Positions 1 to 7,685 of a stretch of DNA of 64,000 nt are shown piece by piece. Numbering within the stretch: position 1 is the first letter of the stretch; the number at the start of each line of letters is the position of its first letter. The position numbers were made by a program, and so were the translations under genes. The stretch is taken from contig JAWKPM010000007.1 of the NCBI GenBank assembly GCA_041390625.1, forward strand, positions 62,001 to 126,000, given 5' to 3'. The DNA comes from RBC038 sp041390625 (GTDB lineage Bacteria; Chloroflexota; Dehalococcoidia; UBA2979). The notes below the pieces were generated by a model that was not told the origin of the DNA, made no database searches, and saw only the letters and a program-made list of their open reading frames with translations.

Positions 1-166
1 GGTCGTGGTGCCAGCGGGCGATGAAGTCGGCCTCGGTGAGCGCCTCGAGGATGGGGGCGGGCACGAGTCCTCGATAGGCCGAGCGCCAGGAGGCGAGGTG
101 GGTGGATGCGACGCCCTCGATGTCTGCGCGGGTCGCCTGTCGCAGTTGCCACCCACCCGAGGTCAC
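1..166 (-). CDS. GNAT family N-acetyltransferase (N-terminal fragment)
   Basis: The first 55 codons of a GNAT acetyltransferase that runs off the window start. The translation has the family's opening pattern: a beta strand with LRQATRADIEGVA, then HLASWRSAYRGLVP, then ALTEADFIARW. This resembles the first strand and helices of many small-molecule and ribosomal-protein acetyltransferases. The acetyl-CoA binding motif would lie outside the window, so the substrate cannot be guessed. The start is GTG at 164-166 and overlaps the TGA of the upstream methyltransferase gene (GTGA), so the two are probably translationally coupled. Confidence 0.75.
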   Translation of the reverse strand, partial: MTSGGWQLRQATRADIEGVASTHLASWRSAYRGLVPAPILEALTEADFIARWHHD

Positions 167-930
167 TCGGGCTTGAGCGCGAGCGTCGCGAAGTAGCCGG
201 CCATGTAGCGTGCGGTCGCATTCGCGTGGTGCGGCGCCTCCTCGAAGGCGGCGATCGTAAAGCCCGCTGCCAGCTGTCCGCCGATCTGCTCGGCGAAGGT
301 GTGGCTGAACTCGATGGGGACGTCGGGCATCGATGCGCCGGGCTTCGGGGCGTTCGAGTACGGCAGCGGGTTCGCCACCACGAATTCGCCTCGATCAAGC
401 GCGTCTTCCTCGAAGACGAACATGTCGGGGTTGAGGAAGCCAGCGAGCAGGCGGCCGCCGGGGCGGAGGACGCGGAAGCACTCGGCCCACACAGGAGCGA
501 GCTCGGGGCAGAAGACGTTCGAGACGGGGTGCACGATGACCTCGAACTCGCCGTCCTCGAGTGCCCCGAGGTCGCGCATGTCACCGAGTACCGTTCGCAC
601 CTCGAGGCCCTCGCGGGCGGCGACGTCGCGGTCCTGCTGAAGCTGCCTCGGTGAGGCATCGAAGACGGTGACGCGCGCGCCGGCGGCAGCGAGCAGCGGG
701 CCCTGCTGGCCGCCGCCCGAGGCGAGGCAGAGCACCGACACGCCCTCGAGGCTCGCGGGCAGCCAGGCGCGGTCCACGGGCTCGTGGCCGATGAGCACGA
801 CGCCGCGCAGGTCGCCATTGCGGGCGCGCTGAACCTGTTCGGGCGACGCACCTCGGGTCCATTCGTCACCGGAGGCGACGAATCGGTCCCAGACCTCGGC
901 GTTGTGGGTGACCACCTCGTCGGGGGTCAC
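163..930 (-). CDS. Class I SAM-dependent methyltransferase
   Basis: 255 aa, a complete Rossmann-fold methyltransferase of the Methyltransf_11 type. The glycine-rich SAM motif I is at residues 67-74 (LCLASGGG), the acidic motif II at about 89-94 (VFDASP), a GDMRDL strand follows at about 115, and RVLRPGGRL stands just before the final strands. A SAM-binding role is therefore clear; the methyl acceptor is not. The GTG start lies 5 bases after the stop of the upstream metallopeptidase gene. Its stop overlaps the start of the acetyltransferase gene downstream, so the three form one minus-strand transcription unit. No N-terminal signal or membrane segment is present, so it is cytoplasmic. Confidence 0.85.
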   Translation of the reverse strand: MTPDEVVTHNAEVWDRFVASGDEWTRGASPEQVQRARNGDLRGVVLIGHEPVDRAWLPASLEGVSVLCLASGGGQQGPLLAAAGARVTVFDASPRQLQQDRDVAAREGLEVRTVLGDMRDLGALEDGEFEVIVHPVSNVFCPELAPVWAECFRVLRPGGRLLAGFLNPDMFVFEEDALDRGEFVVANPLPYSNAPKPGASMPDVPIEFSHTFAEQIGGQLAAGFTIAAFEEAPHHANATARYMAGYFATLALKPE

Positions 931-935
931 GGCGG

Positions 936-2384
936 CTAGCTCGCGGTACGGCGGCCTCGGCGGCTGAGGGCGAAGCCCCCCGCGCCGAGCGCTGCCGCGA
1001 TCACCGCGGAGACGAGGCCGACCGCGATCGCGGCACCGGCGCCCCCGCCGTCATTCGAAGCGGAAGCGGCGGCCTCGGCGGTCGGCGAGCCCTCCGCGGC
1101 CTCGGTGGACGAGCCGGCGGCGGGCGTCGAGGCCGAGCCCGAGACGCCGGTCGGGATGCCGAGGGGCGCACGCGTGGCCTCGGCGACCGGGCCGGTGGAG
1201 CCGGAGGCCGGGCCCGTGAGCTCGAGCGGCTCGAGGCCGACGGACTCGCGCCATGCGTTGTAGACGCCGTCCTGGTTCAGCCCGTAGACCTGCATCAGGG
1301 CGTCGTCGATGCGCGCGCCCTCGCGGTGGACGCGGTAGAGCTCGGCGAACTGCTCGCGCCCGTACTCGTTGATGAGGTAGTCGACGACCGAGAACGACTG
1401 GCCGTAGAAGAGGTTCACTTCCTCGGGCCGGTTCGAGGGCGACTGCATCGAGCGCAGCGAGAGCGTGCGGTCGCCCTGCACCGCGATCGCGACGGCGCCG
1501 CTGTAGCCGCCGCCGGGCGCCTGCTGCGCCCAGACCGCCGTGCCCTCGTCGATCCACGAGGGCAGCGAGGTGAACGGGCCGTCGCCGGCGACGTGCGTGA
1601 CGATGTGCCCGACCTCGTGGAGCACGATGTCGGTCGCGGGGACGAAGACGAAGATGAGGTCGGGCGCGACGCGCTGGCCGCCCGTGGTGACCGTGGCATC
1701 GAAGGTGCGGCCTCGGGAGCGGGCGGCCATCTCACCTTCGGCCTCGGAGCCCCACACCATCACCTTGATGGGGTACGGCACGGTGGTCTCGAGGAGGGCG
1801 CCCACCTTCTCGAGGCTGGCGGTCGTGGCCTCGAGGGCGTTGTCGGCGCGGTCCTCGTTGTTGCCGTACCAGTAGACGGTGACGGGGGGCGAGGTTCCCT
1901 CGGTCTTGGACTTCCAGTCGTAGCGGCCATCGAGGAAGAGGTACTCACGCTCCTCGGTGGTGACGGTGTCGCCGGTCGTGTCCTCGAGCTCCCACTGGTA
2001 GACGAAGGTGGAGCCAACGGGGATGTAGCGGTCGTTCGAGATCGTGCCGAGGGTGAAGGCGAGGTCGACCTCGCTGCCGGGCGCGACCTCGACCTCGCCC
2101 GAGCCGCCGACGTTGCCATCGGGGTTCAGCACCTTGTAGGTGAAGCGCGCGCCGGCGAGGCCGGCGGGGGCGTTCACGCGCGCGCGGAACGTCAGCGAGG
2201 TGGGGTCGGCGGTCTCCTCGCTCTGGTTGGTGACCTCGATGGTGTCGGCGTGCGCGGACCTCGGCGTGGCGAGGGCGAATGCGGCGCCGAGGGCGATCGC
2301 GAGCGCGAGCAGCAGCGCGCCTCGATGGATGCCTCGAGGGATGCCTGCGATCGGGGTGTCGAGGCCTCGGGCGGTCAGGCGCAC
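936..2384 (-). CDS. Secreted, membrane-anchored zinc metallopeptidase (peptidase MA-like)
   Basis: 482 aa. Residues about 20-46 form a signal peptide ending in SAHA. An Ig-like region follows, then the gluzincin-type zinc site HEVGH at 256-260 with the expected third ligand Glu in WIDEG near 280. After the catalytic domain comes an Ala/Ser/Pro-rich linker (about 390-445), one transmembrane helix (about 450-472) and a basic tail. The protein should thus be held on the outer face of the membrane. The substrate is unknown. GTG start at 2384 preceded by AAGGATGAG; an AT-rich TAATGG about 30 bases further upstream may be the -10. This is the first gene of the three-gene minus operon. Confidence 0.8.
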   Translation of the reverse strand: MRLTARGLDTPIAGIPRGIHRGALLLALAIALGAAFALATPRSAHADTIEVTNQSEETADPTSLTFRARVNAPAGLAGARFTYKVLNPDGNVGGSGEVEVAPGSEVDLAFTLGTISNDRYIPVGSTFVYQWELEDTTGDTVTTEEREYLFLDGRYDWKSKTEGTSPPVTVYWYGNNEDRADNALEATTASLEKVGALLETTVPYPIKVMVWGSEAEGEMAARSRGRTFDATVTTGGQRVAPDLIFVFVPATDIVLHEVGHIVTHVAGDGPFTSLPSWIDEGTAVWAQQAPGGGYSGAVAIAVQGDRTLSLRSMQSPSNRPEEVNLFYGQSFSVVDYLINEYGREQFAELYRVHREGARIDDALMQVYGLNQDGVYNAWRESVGLEPLELTGPASGSTGPVAEATRAPLGIPTGVSGSASTPAAGSSTEAAEGSPTAEAAASASNDGGGAGAAIAVGLVSAVIAAALGAGGFALSRRGRRTAS

Positions 2385-2470
2385 GCGCTCATCCTTCGCT
2401 CGCGTGGGGGTGGGCCTCCATTATCGCCGAGGATCGACGATCGAGGGCGGGACCTTCGTCCGAGGCGGGC

Positions 2471-3611
2471 CTACTCGCTCGGGGCGGGTACGTCCTCGGC
2501 TTCTTCGCCGACCTGGGCGCGGAGGTAGGCGTGGATGAAGGGGTCGATGTCGCCGTCGAGGACGCGCGAGGTGTCGCTCGTCTCCTCGTTGGTGCGGAGG
2601 TCCTTCACCATGCGGTAGGGCTGGAGGACGTAGGAGCGGATCTGGTTGCCCCAGCCGGCCTCGACGTGGTCGCCGCGGATCTGGGCGCGCTCGGCCTCGC
2701 GCTTCTCGACCTCGAGCTCGAGGAGCTTCGACTCGAGGACGAGCATGGCGGACTCGCGGTTGCGGCCCTGGGAGCGCTCGTTCTGGCAGGTGACGACGAT
2801 GCCGGTGGGGATGTGGGTGATGCGCACGGCAGTGTCGTTCTTCTGGACGTTCTGGCCGCCGTGGCCGCTGGCGCGGTAGGTGTCGATGCGGAGGTCGTCG
2901 GCGTTGATCTCGACGGTGAGCTCGCCGTGCACGGCCTCCGGCATGACCTCGACGAGGGCGAACGAGGTGTGGCGGCTCGCCGAGGCATCGAAGGGGGAGA
3001 TGCGGACGAGGCGGTGGACGCCGCGCTCGGAGCGGAGGAGGCCGTAGGCGTTCTCGCCCTCGATGCGGATCTCGGCGGACTTGATGCCGGCCTCGTCGCC
3101 GGAGGAGATCGAGAGGATCTCGCTCTTCATGCTGTGGGCGTCGGCCCAGCGCAGGTACATGCGGAGCAGCATCTCGGCCCAGTCCTGCGCCTCGGTGCCG
3201 CCGGCGCCGGCGTGGACGGCGAGCACGGCGTTGCGGCCGTCGTAGGGGCCGCCGAGGGTGAGCGCGAACTCGAGGTCGGCGAAGCGCGCCTCGAGGCCGG
3301 CGAGCTCGGTGGCGAGGTCGGCGCCGAGGGCCTCGCGCTCGTCCTCGGGGGCGTCGGCGGCGAGGCCGATCAGCTCCTCGAGATCCTCGGTCTCGCGCGC
3401 GAGGTCGTCCCAGGTGGTGACGGTGCCCTCGGTGCGCGCGAGCTCCTGCATGACCTGCTGGGCGCGCTGCTGGTCGTCCCAGAGGTCGGGGGCGGCGGAC
3501 TGGGCGCGGAGCTGCTCTAGCCGCGCCTCGAGAGCGGGGAGGTCAAAGGCGCCCCCGGGTGTCGGCGACGCGGTCTCGGAGCTCGGTCAGTCGGGGGAGC
3601 AGGTCTTCCAT
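2471..3611 (-). CDS. prfB: Peptide chain release factor 2, with programmed +1 frameshift
   Basis: RF2 recognises UGA and UAA stop codons and triggers peptide release. The reading frame starts at ATG 3611, runs 22 codons to an in-frame TGA at 3545-3543, then continues in the +1 frame from GAC at 3544 to the stop at 2471, giving 379 aa. With the frameshift included, the anticodon-like tripeptide SPF falls at 205-207 and GGQ at 251-253, almost exactly the positions in E. coli RF2. Without the frameshift the product would lack its N-terminal domain. This is the well-known autoregulatory design in which scarce RF2 lets the ribosome slip. It is divergent from the small plus-strand gene at 3673. Confidence 0.95.
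3542..3557 (-). promoter_or_regulatory. prfB +1 frameshift signal (internal SD + CTT TGA C)
   Basis: On the minus strand the sequence reads CGG GGG CGC CTT TGA C. A purine-rich, Shine-Dalgarno-like GGGGG sits three bases before CTT, followed by the in-frame stop TGA and then C. Element order and spacing match the E. coli prfB slippery site (AGG GGG TAT CTT TGA C). The ribosome is expected to slip one base forward on CTT/TTT when RF2 is limiting. Confidence 0.93.
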
Positions 3612-3672
3612 GGAGATATGATGGCACGGGACAAACGCTCAGCGCATCGCGGTTGCGCATTACGAGGTGGAT

Positions 3673-3915
3673 ATGGGCGGCTTCATCGGAACGCCACCAG
3701 AGAGTGGGGCCATCGGGTTGCTTGTCACTTCTGAGGAGTCCTTGCCGAGCGAGCTGGTCCAGGCGTTTGAAGCGGCTGGCCGCACCGTGGAGACAATCGG
3801 CGTTCTCGAGCAGGGCACGTGGCGGCTCTTCGTGCAGGGCGCGCCGGACTTCGTCAACGCGAACTTCCCGGCTGTTCTACCTGCGACGACGCCGTTCTTC
3901 GTTAGGGTGTACTAG
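3673..3915 (+). CDS. Hypothetical small protein, 80 aa
   Basis: I do not recognise a named family. The predicted product begins MGGFIG and has balanced, protein-like composition (LLVTSEESLPSELVQAF, WRLFVQGAPDFVN, TPFFVRVY), unlike the Arg-rich shadow frames around it. The closing pattern of a Trp/Phe strand, PGAP-like turn and final VRV strand resembles short beta modules seen at the ends of Chloroflexota surface proteins, but no signal peptide is visible. GAGG at 3664-3667 sits 5 bases before ATG 3673; an in-frame GTG at 3667 is the alternative. It converges on the FRG gene, sharing 4 bases at the stops, and lies in the patch poor in the CCTCG motif, so it may be acquired DNA. Confidence 0.6.
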   Translation: MGGFIGTPPESGAIGLLVTSEESLPSELVQAFEAAGRTVETIGVLEQGTWRLFVQGAPDFVNANFPAVLPATTPFFVRVY

Positions 3916-5006
3916 GCCGACCGCAGCGAAACTCCTGCTGCAGGATCCCGCGGACCGCCGCCAGATCGCCATACCTCCCGGATAGCCCCGACGTCCTCAC
4001 CGTTCAGCCGAAACCCCATTTCCACTCCATCGCGGACAACGCCCCTTGCGCCCTCATCTACGTAAAGGAGCCACTGTCCTTGGCTGTTGGCGGTGGCGCG
4101 CGCGCACGTCACACCCCCGACAACCACCTCGACCACATCGCCCTGGCGAAGATCGGTCCCGAACACGACGAAGGGCGGTGTCCCGCCGGGGGTCGGTCCG
4201 AAGGTGCTCCACATGTTTGCCAGGTTCACCTCCTCGGCCGCGCCTGCAAGGTCGGGGAAGAGCGTCCCGACTGTGATCGTCATCTGCCGAAGTGCGAATA
4301 GCGCTTCGTCAATCTCTGTGCCGGGAATCGTCCAGCGGATGAGGTGGTCTCCTGCGAGCCCGCGATCTGCCAGATAGGACTCGACATCCCTGAACACAGC
4401 GTGGGTCAACCGTGTGAAGAGCCCCTGCTGTGCCCGCTGCCGGGCGTTTGAGTAGGGAAGTGGATCGAGCCTTTCGAACTCGTCGGGCACGAAGACGTCT
4501 CGAGTGTCCATCCCCCAAACAGCGACCCGATTCGCGCTCACTGTGATGCGGCCAATGACGTTGTCGAGCCCCCAGAAACCGGCGGCAAGACCCGTCTGCT
4601 CCCGGAAAGCGAAATCGCGAAAGGCGAAGTAGGCGGCGACAAAAGGGCTACGGGTCCAGTCGAGCAGGGGTGTGACCAGACCGTGATGCCTTCCGATTGC
4701 CCAGAGCTCTACATCGTCCGCGCTTCGCAGTTCGCCAGGCAGTAGGCCAGCAGTTAGCGCTCGGAACTGCTGAACTTGGCCTCCGGTCAGCGCTCGCAGA
4801 ATCCCAAGATCCACAGCGTGCCCGGGCGCAACACGCTCAAGCCAGCGTTCGAACACAGACTGCAGCTTCCAGTCGCTCGCTGCTTGACCGCGATAGACAA
4901 ACTGGTTGGCCTTGTAGGCGATGGTCTGGAGATCAGCGACGAAGTCCGCCCACGTGTCGCATTCGACCGTTATTACGCCGGTGAGCTGGTTCTCGACTCT
5001 TCTCAT
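3912..5006 (-). CDS. FRG domain-containing protein
   Basis: 364 aa. The N-terminal third carries the FRG signature FVYRGQ at residues 36-41, followed by the usual W.L.S.F.RW pattern and, further on, HHGLVTPLLDWTRSPFVAAYFAF, which identifies the family well. FRG proteins are of unknown biochemical function and are often scattered in accessory DNA. The C-terminal third (from about 260) has no recognisable domain. The gene has lower GC than its surroundings and only two CCTCG motifs in 1.3 kb, against about one per 50 bases elsewhere, which suggests horizontal transfer. A -10-like TAGACT lies exactly 8 bases before the ATG, so the mRNA may be leaderless. Confidence 0.8.
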   Translation of the reverse strand: MRRVENQLTGVITVECDTWADFVADLQTIAYKANQFVYRGQAASDWKLQSVFERWLERVAPGHAVDLGILRALTGGQVQQFRALTAGLLPGELRSADDVELWAIGRHHGLVTPLLDWTRSPFVAAYFAFRDFAFREQTGLAAGFWGLDNVIGRITVSANRVAVWGMDTRDVFVPDEFERLDPLPYSNARQRAQQGLFTRLTHAVFRDVESYLADRGLAGDHLIRWTIPGTEIDEALFALRQMTITVGTLFPDLAGAAEEVNLANMWSTFGPTPGGTPPFVVFGTDLRQGDVVEVVVGGVTCARATANSQGQWLLYVDEGARGVVRDGVEMGFRLNGEDVGAIREVWRSGGGPRDPAAGVSLRSA

Positions 5007-5014
5007 CGAAGAGC

Positions 5015-5020
5015 AGTCTA
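5015..5020 (-). promoter_or_regulatory. Putative -10 (TAGACT), leaderless start of the FRG gene
   Basis: Minus-strand TAGACT followed by 8 bases and then ATG 5006. A transcript starting 6-8 bases downstream of a -10 would begin at or next to the start codon. No Shine-Dalgarno sequence is present. No clear -35 was found. Confidence 0.45.
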
Positions 5021-5033
5021 GCGGAAGGCCCGC

Positions 5034-5909
5034 CTACCCCTCCGCAGCCCTGACGGTGTTCACGAGGAGCATGGCGACGGTCATGGGGCCGACGCCGCCG
5101 GGGACGGGGGTGATGGCGGAGGCGACCTCGGAGGCGGTGGGGAAGTCGACGTCGCCGACGAGGCGGTAGCCGCGCTTCCTCGAGGCGTCGTCGACGCGGT
5201 TGATGCCGACGTCGATGACGACGGCGCCGGGCCTCACCATCTCGCCCGTGACCATGCCGGGGCGGCCGGCGGCGACGACGAGGATGTCCGCCTCGCGCGT
5301 GACGCTGCCGAGGTCGGTGGTGCCGGTGTGGGCGAGGGTGACGGTGGCGTTGGCGCCCTCGGCCTTGTTGGCGAGCAGGGCGGCCAGCGGACGGCCGACG
5401 AGCATCGAGCGCCCCACGATCACGACGCGCTTGCCCGAGGGGTCGTGGCCGGTCTCGGTCAGGAGCCGCTGCACACCGAGGGGGGTGGCGGGGACGGTGT
5501 AGGGCGTGCCCTGCAGGAGCAGCCCGAGGTTGTAGGGGTGCAGGCCGTCGACGTCCTTGCGCGGGTCCAGGGCGGCGACGATGGCGTGCTCGTCGACCTG
5601 GGGCGGGAGGGGCATCTGGACGAGGATGCCGGTGACGGCGGGGTCCTCGTTGAGTCGCTGCACCTCGGCGAGGACGCGCTCATGGGGAGTGTCGGCGGGA
5701 AGGACGACGGTCTCGGAGTCCATGCCGGCCTCGGCGCAGCCTTTCGTCTTCGAGCCGACGTAGGCGTGGGAGGCGGGGTCGTCGCCGACGAGCACCGCGA
5801 CGAGCTTCGGGCGGCGGCCGCCGCGGGCGACGAGGGCCTCGACGCGGGTTGCGACCTCGGCGCGGACGGTCTTCGCGATCGCGCTGCCGTCGATGAGGGG
5901 GGCGGTCAT
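5034..5909 (-). CDS. folD: Bifunctional methylenetetrahydrofolate dehydrogenase / methenyltetrahydrofolate cyclohydrolase
   Basis: 291 aa, the usual FolD length. It interconverts 5,10-methylene-, methenyl- and 10-formyl-tetrahydrofolate with NADP, feeding purine and formyl-Met synthesis in the cytoplasm. Visible signatures are YVGSKTKGC (51-58, with the catalytic Lys), ILVQMPLP near 94, PRKDVDGLHP at about 115-124, the dinucleotide-binding GRSMLVGRP near 170, and PVPGGVGPMT near the C-terminus. GAGGAG stands 7-8 bases before ATG 5909. The gene is divergent from a dihydrofolate-reductase-fold gene. The space between them holds a 14-base direct repeat that may be regulatory. Confidence 0.96.
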   Translation of the reverse strand: MTAPLIDGSAIAKTVRAEVATRVEALVARGGRRPKLVAVLVGDDPASHAYVGSKTKGCAEAGMDSETVVLPADTPHERVLAEVQRLNEDPAVTGILVQMPLPPQVDEHAIVAALDPRKDVDGLHPYNLGLLLQGTPYTVPATPLGVQRLLTETGHDPSGKRVVIVGRSMLVGRPLAALLANKAEGANATVTLAHTGTTDLGSVTREADILVVAAGRPGMVTGEMVRPGAVVIDVGINRVDDASRKRGYRLVGDVDFPTASEVASAITPVPGGVGPMTVAMLLVNTVRAAEG

Positions 5910-6021
5910 GGCTGGCTCCTCGGTGCTGGCGCGGGGCCTCGGGGGGTCAGAGTAGCCCTCGATGGTTGGAGGGGCGACGGGTTACGGGGTGCCTTGGCCT
6001 CGGAGGACCGAGCAGGGCGGC

Positions 6022-6093
6022 GGTTTGATTGTTGGTTGTCGCGAAATCGCCTCGGTGGGGGTTCGCAGGTTCGGGGAGTGGTTTGATTGTTGG
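6022..6093. repeat. Two 14-bp direct repeats (GGTTTGATTGTTGG) in the folD upstream region
   Basis: Exact copies of GGTTTGATTGTTGG lie at 6022-6035 and 6080-6093, 58 bases apart, in the divergent spacer between folD and the DHFR-fold gene. The copies are AT-rich compared with everything around them. They could be binding sites for a regulator or recent slippage products; nothing else shows which. Confidence 0.5.
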
Positions 6094-6130
6094 GGGGCGA
6101 TGCCTCGAAATGGTCGCTCGAGGAGCGGTC

Positions 6131-6688
6131 GTGGCGAAGCTGATCTATGCGTCGAACATGTCCCTCGATGGGTTCACCGAGGACGCGGACGGCGCCCTCG
6201 ACTGGGCGCCACCGGACGATGACGTCTTCGTGTCGATCACCGCGCTCATGGGGTCCGCGGGCACCTACCTCTACGGGCGGCGCATGTACGAGACGATGGC
6301 GGTGTGGGAAACCGACCCCACGCTGGCCGCGCGTACGGAGCTGACGGCGGACTTTGCGAGCACCTGGCAGGCGCCGGAGAAGGTAGTCTACTCCTCGACG
6401 CTGGCGGCGCCGCTCACCGCCCGCACTCACCTCGAGCGCCACTTCGACGCCGGGGCGGTGCGCGAGCTGAAGTCCGCCGCCTCGAGAGACCTGCTCATCG
6501 GCGGGCCGACGCTCGCGGCACAGGCGCTCGCGGTCGGGCTGGTGGACGAGCTTGCCCTGTTCGTCTGGCCGATTGTCCTCGGTGGGCGCAAGCCGGCCCT
6601 GCCGACGGATACGCGCCTCGATCTCGCGCTCATCGAGGAGCACCGATTCGGGAACGGCGTCGTCTTCCTGCGCTACGGCGTTCGGTAG
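6131..6688 (+). CDS. Dihydrofolate reductase family protein (RibD C-terminal-like)
   Basis: 185 aa from GTG 6131, chosen because AGGAG at 6121-6125 sits 5 bases upstream and the family pattern starts right there (KLIYASNMSLDGF). Other signatures are YLYGRRMYETM, the VVYSSTL strand, LLIGGPTLAAQAL and the C-terminal DELALFVWPIVLGGRKP. This places it with the RibD_C/DHFR-fold reductases that bind NADPH. Many are of unknown substrate and are not true FolA enzymes. Standing divergent from folD it could take part in folate or riboflavin metabolism, but that is only context. An upstream-extended start exists in frame, but its extra residues are not protein-like. Confidence 0.85.
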   Translation: MAKLIYASNMSLDGFTEDADGALDWAPPDDDVFVSITALMGSAGTYLYGRRMYETMAVWETDPTLAARTELTADFASTWQAPEKVVYSSTLAAPLTARTHLERHFDAGAVRELKSAASRDLLIGGPTLAAQALAVGLVDELALFVWPIVLGGRKPALPTDTRLDLALIEEHRFGNGVVFLRYGVR

Positions 6689-6804
6689 CGACGGTCGCAC
6701 CTCGCGCACTCCTCGCGCCTCGATGGAGGTGTGGGCATCGATTCAGTGTGGCGCGGGGCGAGGCGGAGGTCCGAGGGGGGAGTGGCATCCTCGGTGGGGG
6801 GCGG

Positions 6805-7212
6805 TCAGGAGGCTCCGGACGCTGCCCCGCTGGCGCTCGTGATCTGAATCAGGTTGCCGCAGGTGTCGTTGAAGACGGCGGTGACCACGGGGCCCATCTC
6901 GGCGGGCGGTTGCGTGAACTCGACGCCGAGGGCTTGCAGGCGGCGGAACTCGGCCTCGACGTCGTCGACCGCGAAGGAGGTGAAGGGGATGCCGTCCTGC
7001 ATCAACGCGTCCTTGAAGGGCGGCACGGCCGGGTGGTCGCTCGGCTCGAGGACGAGCTCGACGCCGTCCGGGTCCTCGGGCGACACGACGGTGAGCCAAG
7101 CGTGCTCACCCATCGGGATCTCGGTCTTCTTCTGGAAGCCCAGCACCTCGGTGTAGAAGCGCAGGGCGCGCTGCTGGTCGTCCACGAGCACGCTGGCCAG
7201 GTTGATCCTCAC
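6805..7212 (-). CDS. VOC family (glyoxalase/bleomycin resistance fold) protein
   Basis: 135 aa from GTG 7212. Two beta-alpha-beta-beta-beta units are visible: INLASVLVDDQQRALRFYTEVLGF at the N-terminus and FTSFAVDDVEAEFRRLQALGVEF in the second half. The ending NDTCGNLIQI carries the GNLIQI pattern that usually supplies a metal ligand region. A close type is the YaeR/PhnB-like VOC protein encoded next to ArsR regulators. The start codon overlaps the TGA of the upstream arsR-like gene (GTGA), so the pair is one operon, and the VOC protein is probably the regulator's main effector. The substrate is unknown. Confidence 0.88.
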   Translation of the reverse strand: MRINLASVLVDDQQRALRFYTEVLGFQKKTEIPMGEHAWLTVVSPEDPDGVELVLEPSDHPAVPPFKDALMQDGIPFTSFAVDDVEAEFRRLQALGVEFTQPPAEMGPVVTAVFNDTCGNLIQITSASGAASGAS

Positions 7213-7496
7213 TTCGCGGTCCCTCCCGAACGAGCAGGCCATCTTCGAGCGATCTCCGCGAGTGGCGCGGTCTCCAGGAAATGGAACTTGTATCGCCCCT
7301 CGCGCCGCGTGGTCACGAGCCCGGCCGCCTCCAGCACATCGAGGTGCTGGGAGATGGCCTGGCGCGTCGCGCCGAGCCCATGCCTGGTGGACAGCCGTGC
7401 GCAGATCTCGAAGAGGGTCTGTCCGTCGCGTTCGGACAGCTCATCGAGGATCGCGCGCCGCGCCGGGCTGTCCAGCGCGTGGTACAGGTCGCTCAC
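7209..7496 (-). CDS. ArsR family HTH transcriptional regulator
   Basis: 95 aa from GTG 7496, a winged-helix regulator beginning SDLYHALDSPARRAILDEL, with recognition helix TRQAISQHLDVLEAAGLV and wing REGRYKFHFL. No Cys metal-binding motif is visible, so it is of the ArsR type that pairs with VOC or SRPBCC proteins and not a metal sensor. An ATG exists further upstream (7514) but lies inside the operator/promoter described at 7504-7533, which argues for the GTG start and a leaderless transcript. It probably represses its own operon. Confidence 0.9.
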   Translation of the reverse strand: MSDLYHALDSPARRAILDELSERDGQTLFEICARLSTRHGLGATRQAISQHLDVLEAAGLVTTRREGRYKFHFLETAPLAEIARRWPARSGGTAK

Positions 7497-7503
7497 GCGG
7501 CGG

Positions 7504-7533
7504 ACGATATGCAAGTGCGTACTTGCCTGTCAA
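7504..7533 (-). promoter_or_regulatory. Promoter and palindromic operator of the arsR-VOC operon
   Basis: Minus-strand -35 TTGACA (7533-7528) and -10 TATCGT (7509-7504) with an 18-base spacer. The spacer is filled by GCAAGTACGCACTTGC (7526-7511), a 6+6 inverted repeat with a 4-base centre. A regulator bound there would block RNA polymerase, which fits autorepression by the ArsR protein. The predicted transcription start is within a base or two of GTG 7496. Confidence 0.7.
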
Positions 7534-7685
7534 TCGCTCGGGCCACCGGCGCGCGGTACGGGACGCGTGGGCGGGCGTTCCCTGATGACCTCGGTTTCCC
7601 CATTCGAGCACGATGCATCTGCTGGCATGTCATGACCTCGGGCCCGCTCGGGGACGCCGGTTTTCGGCGCGATGTGGAGACCTCG

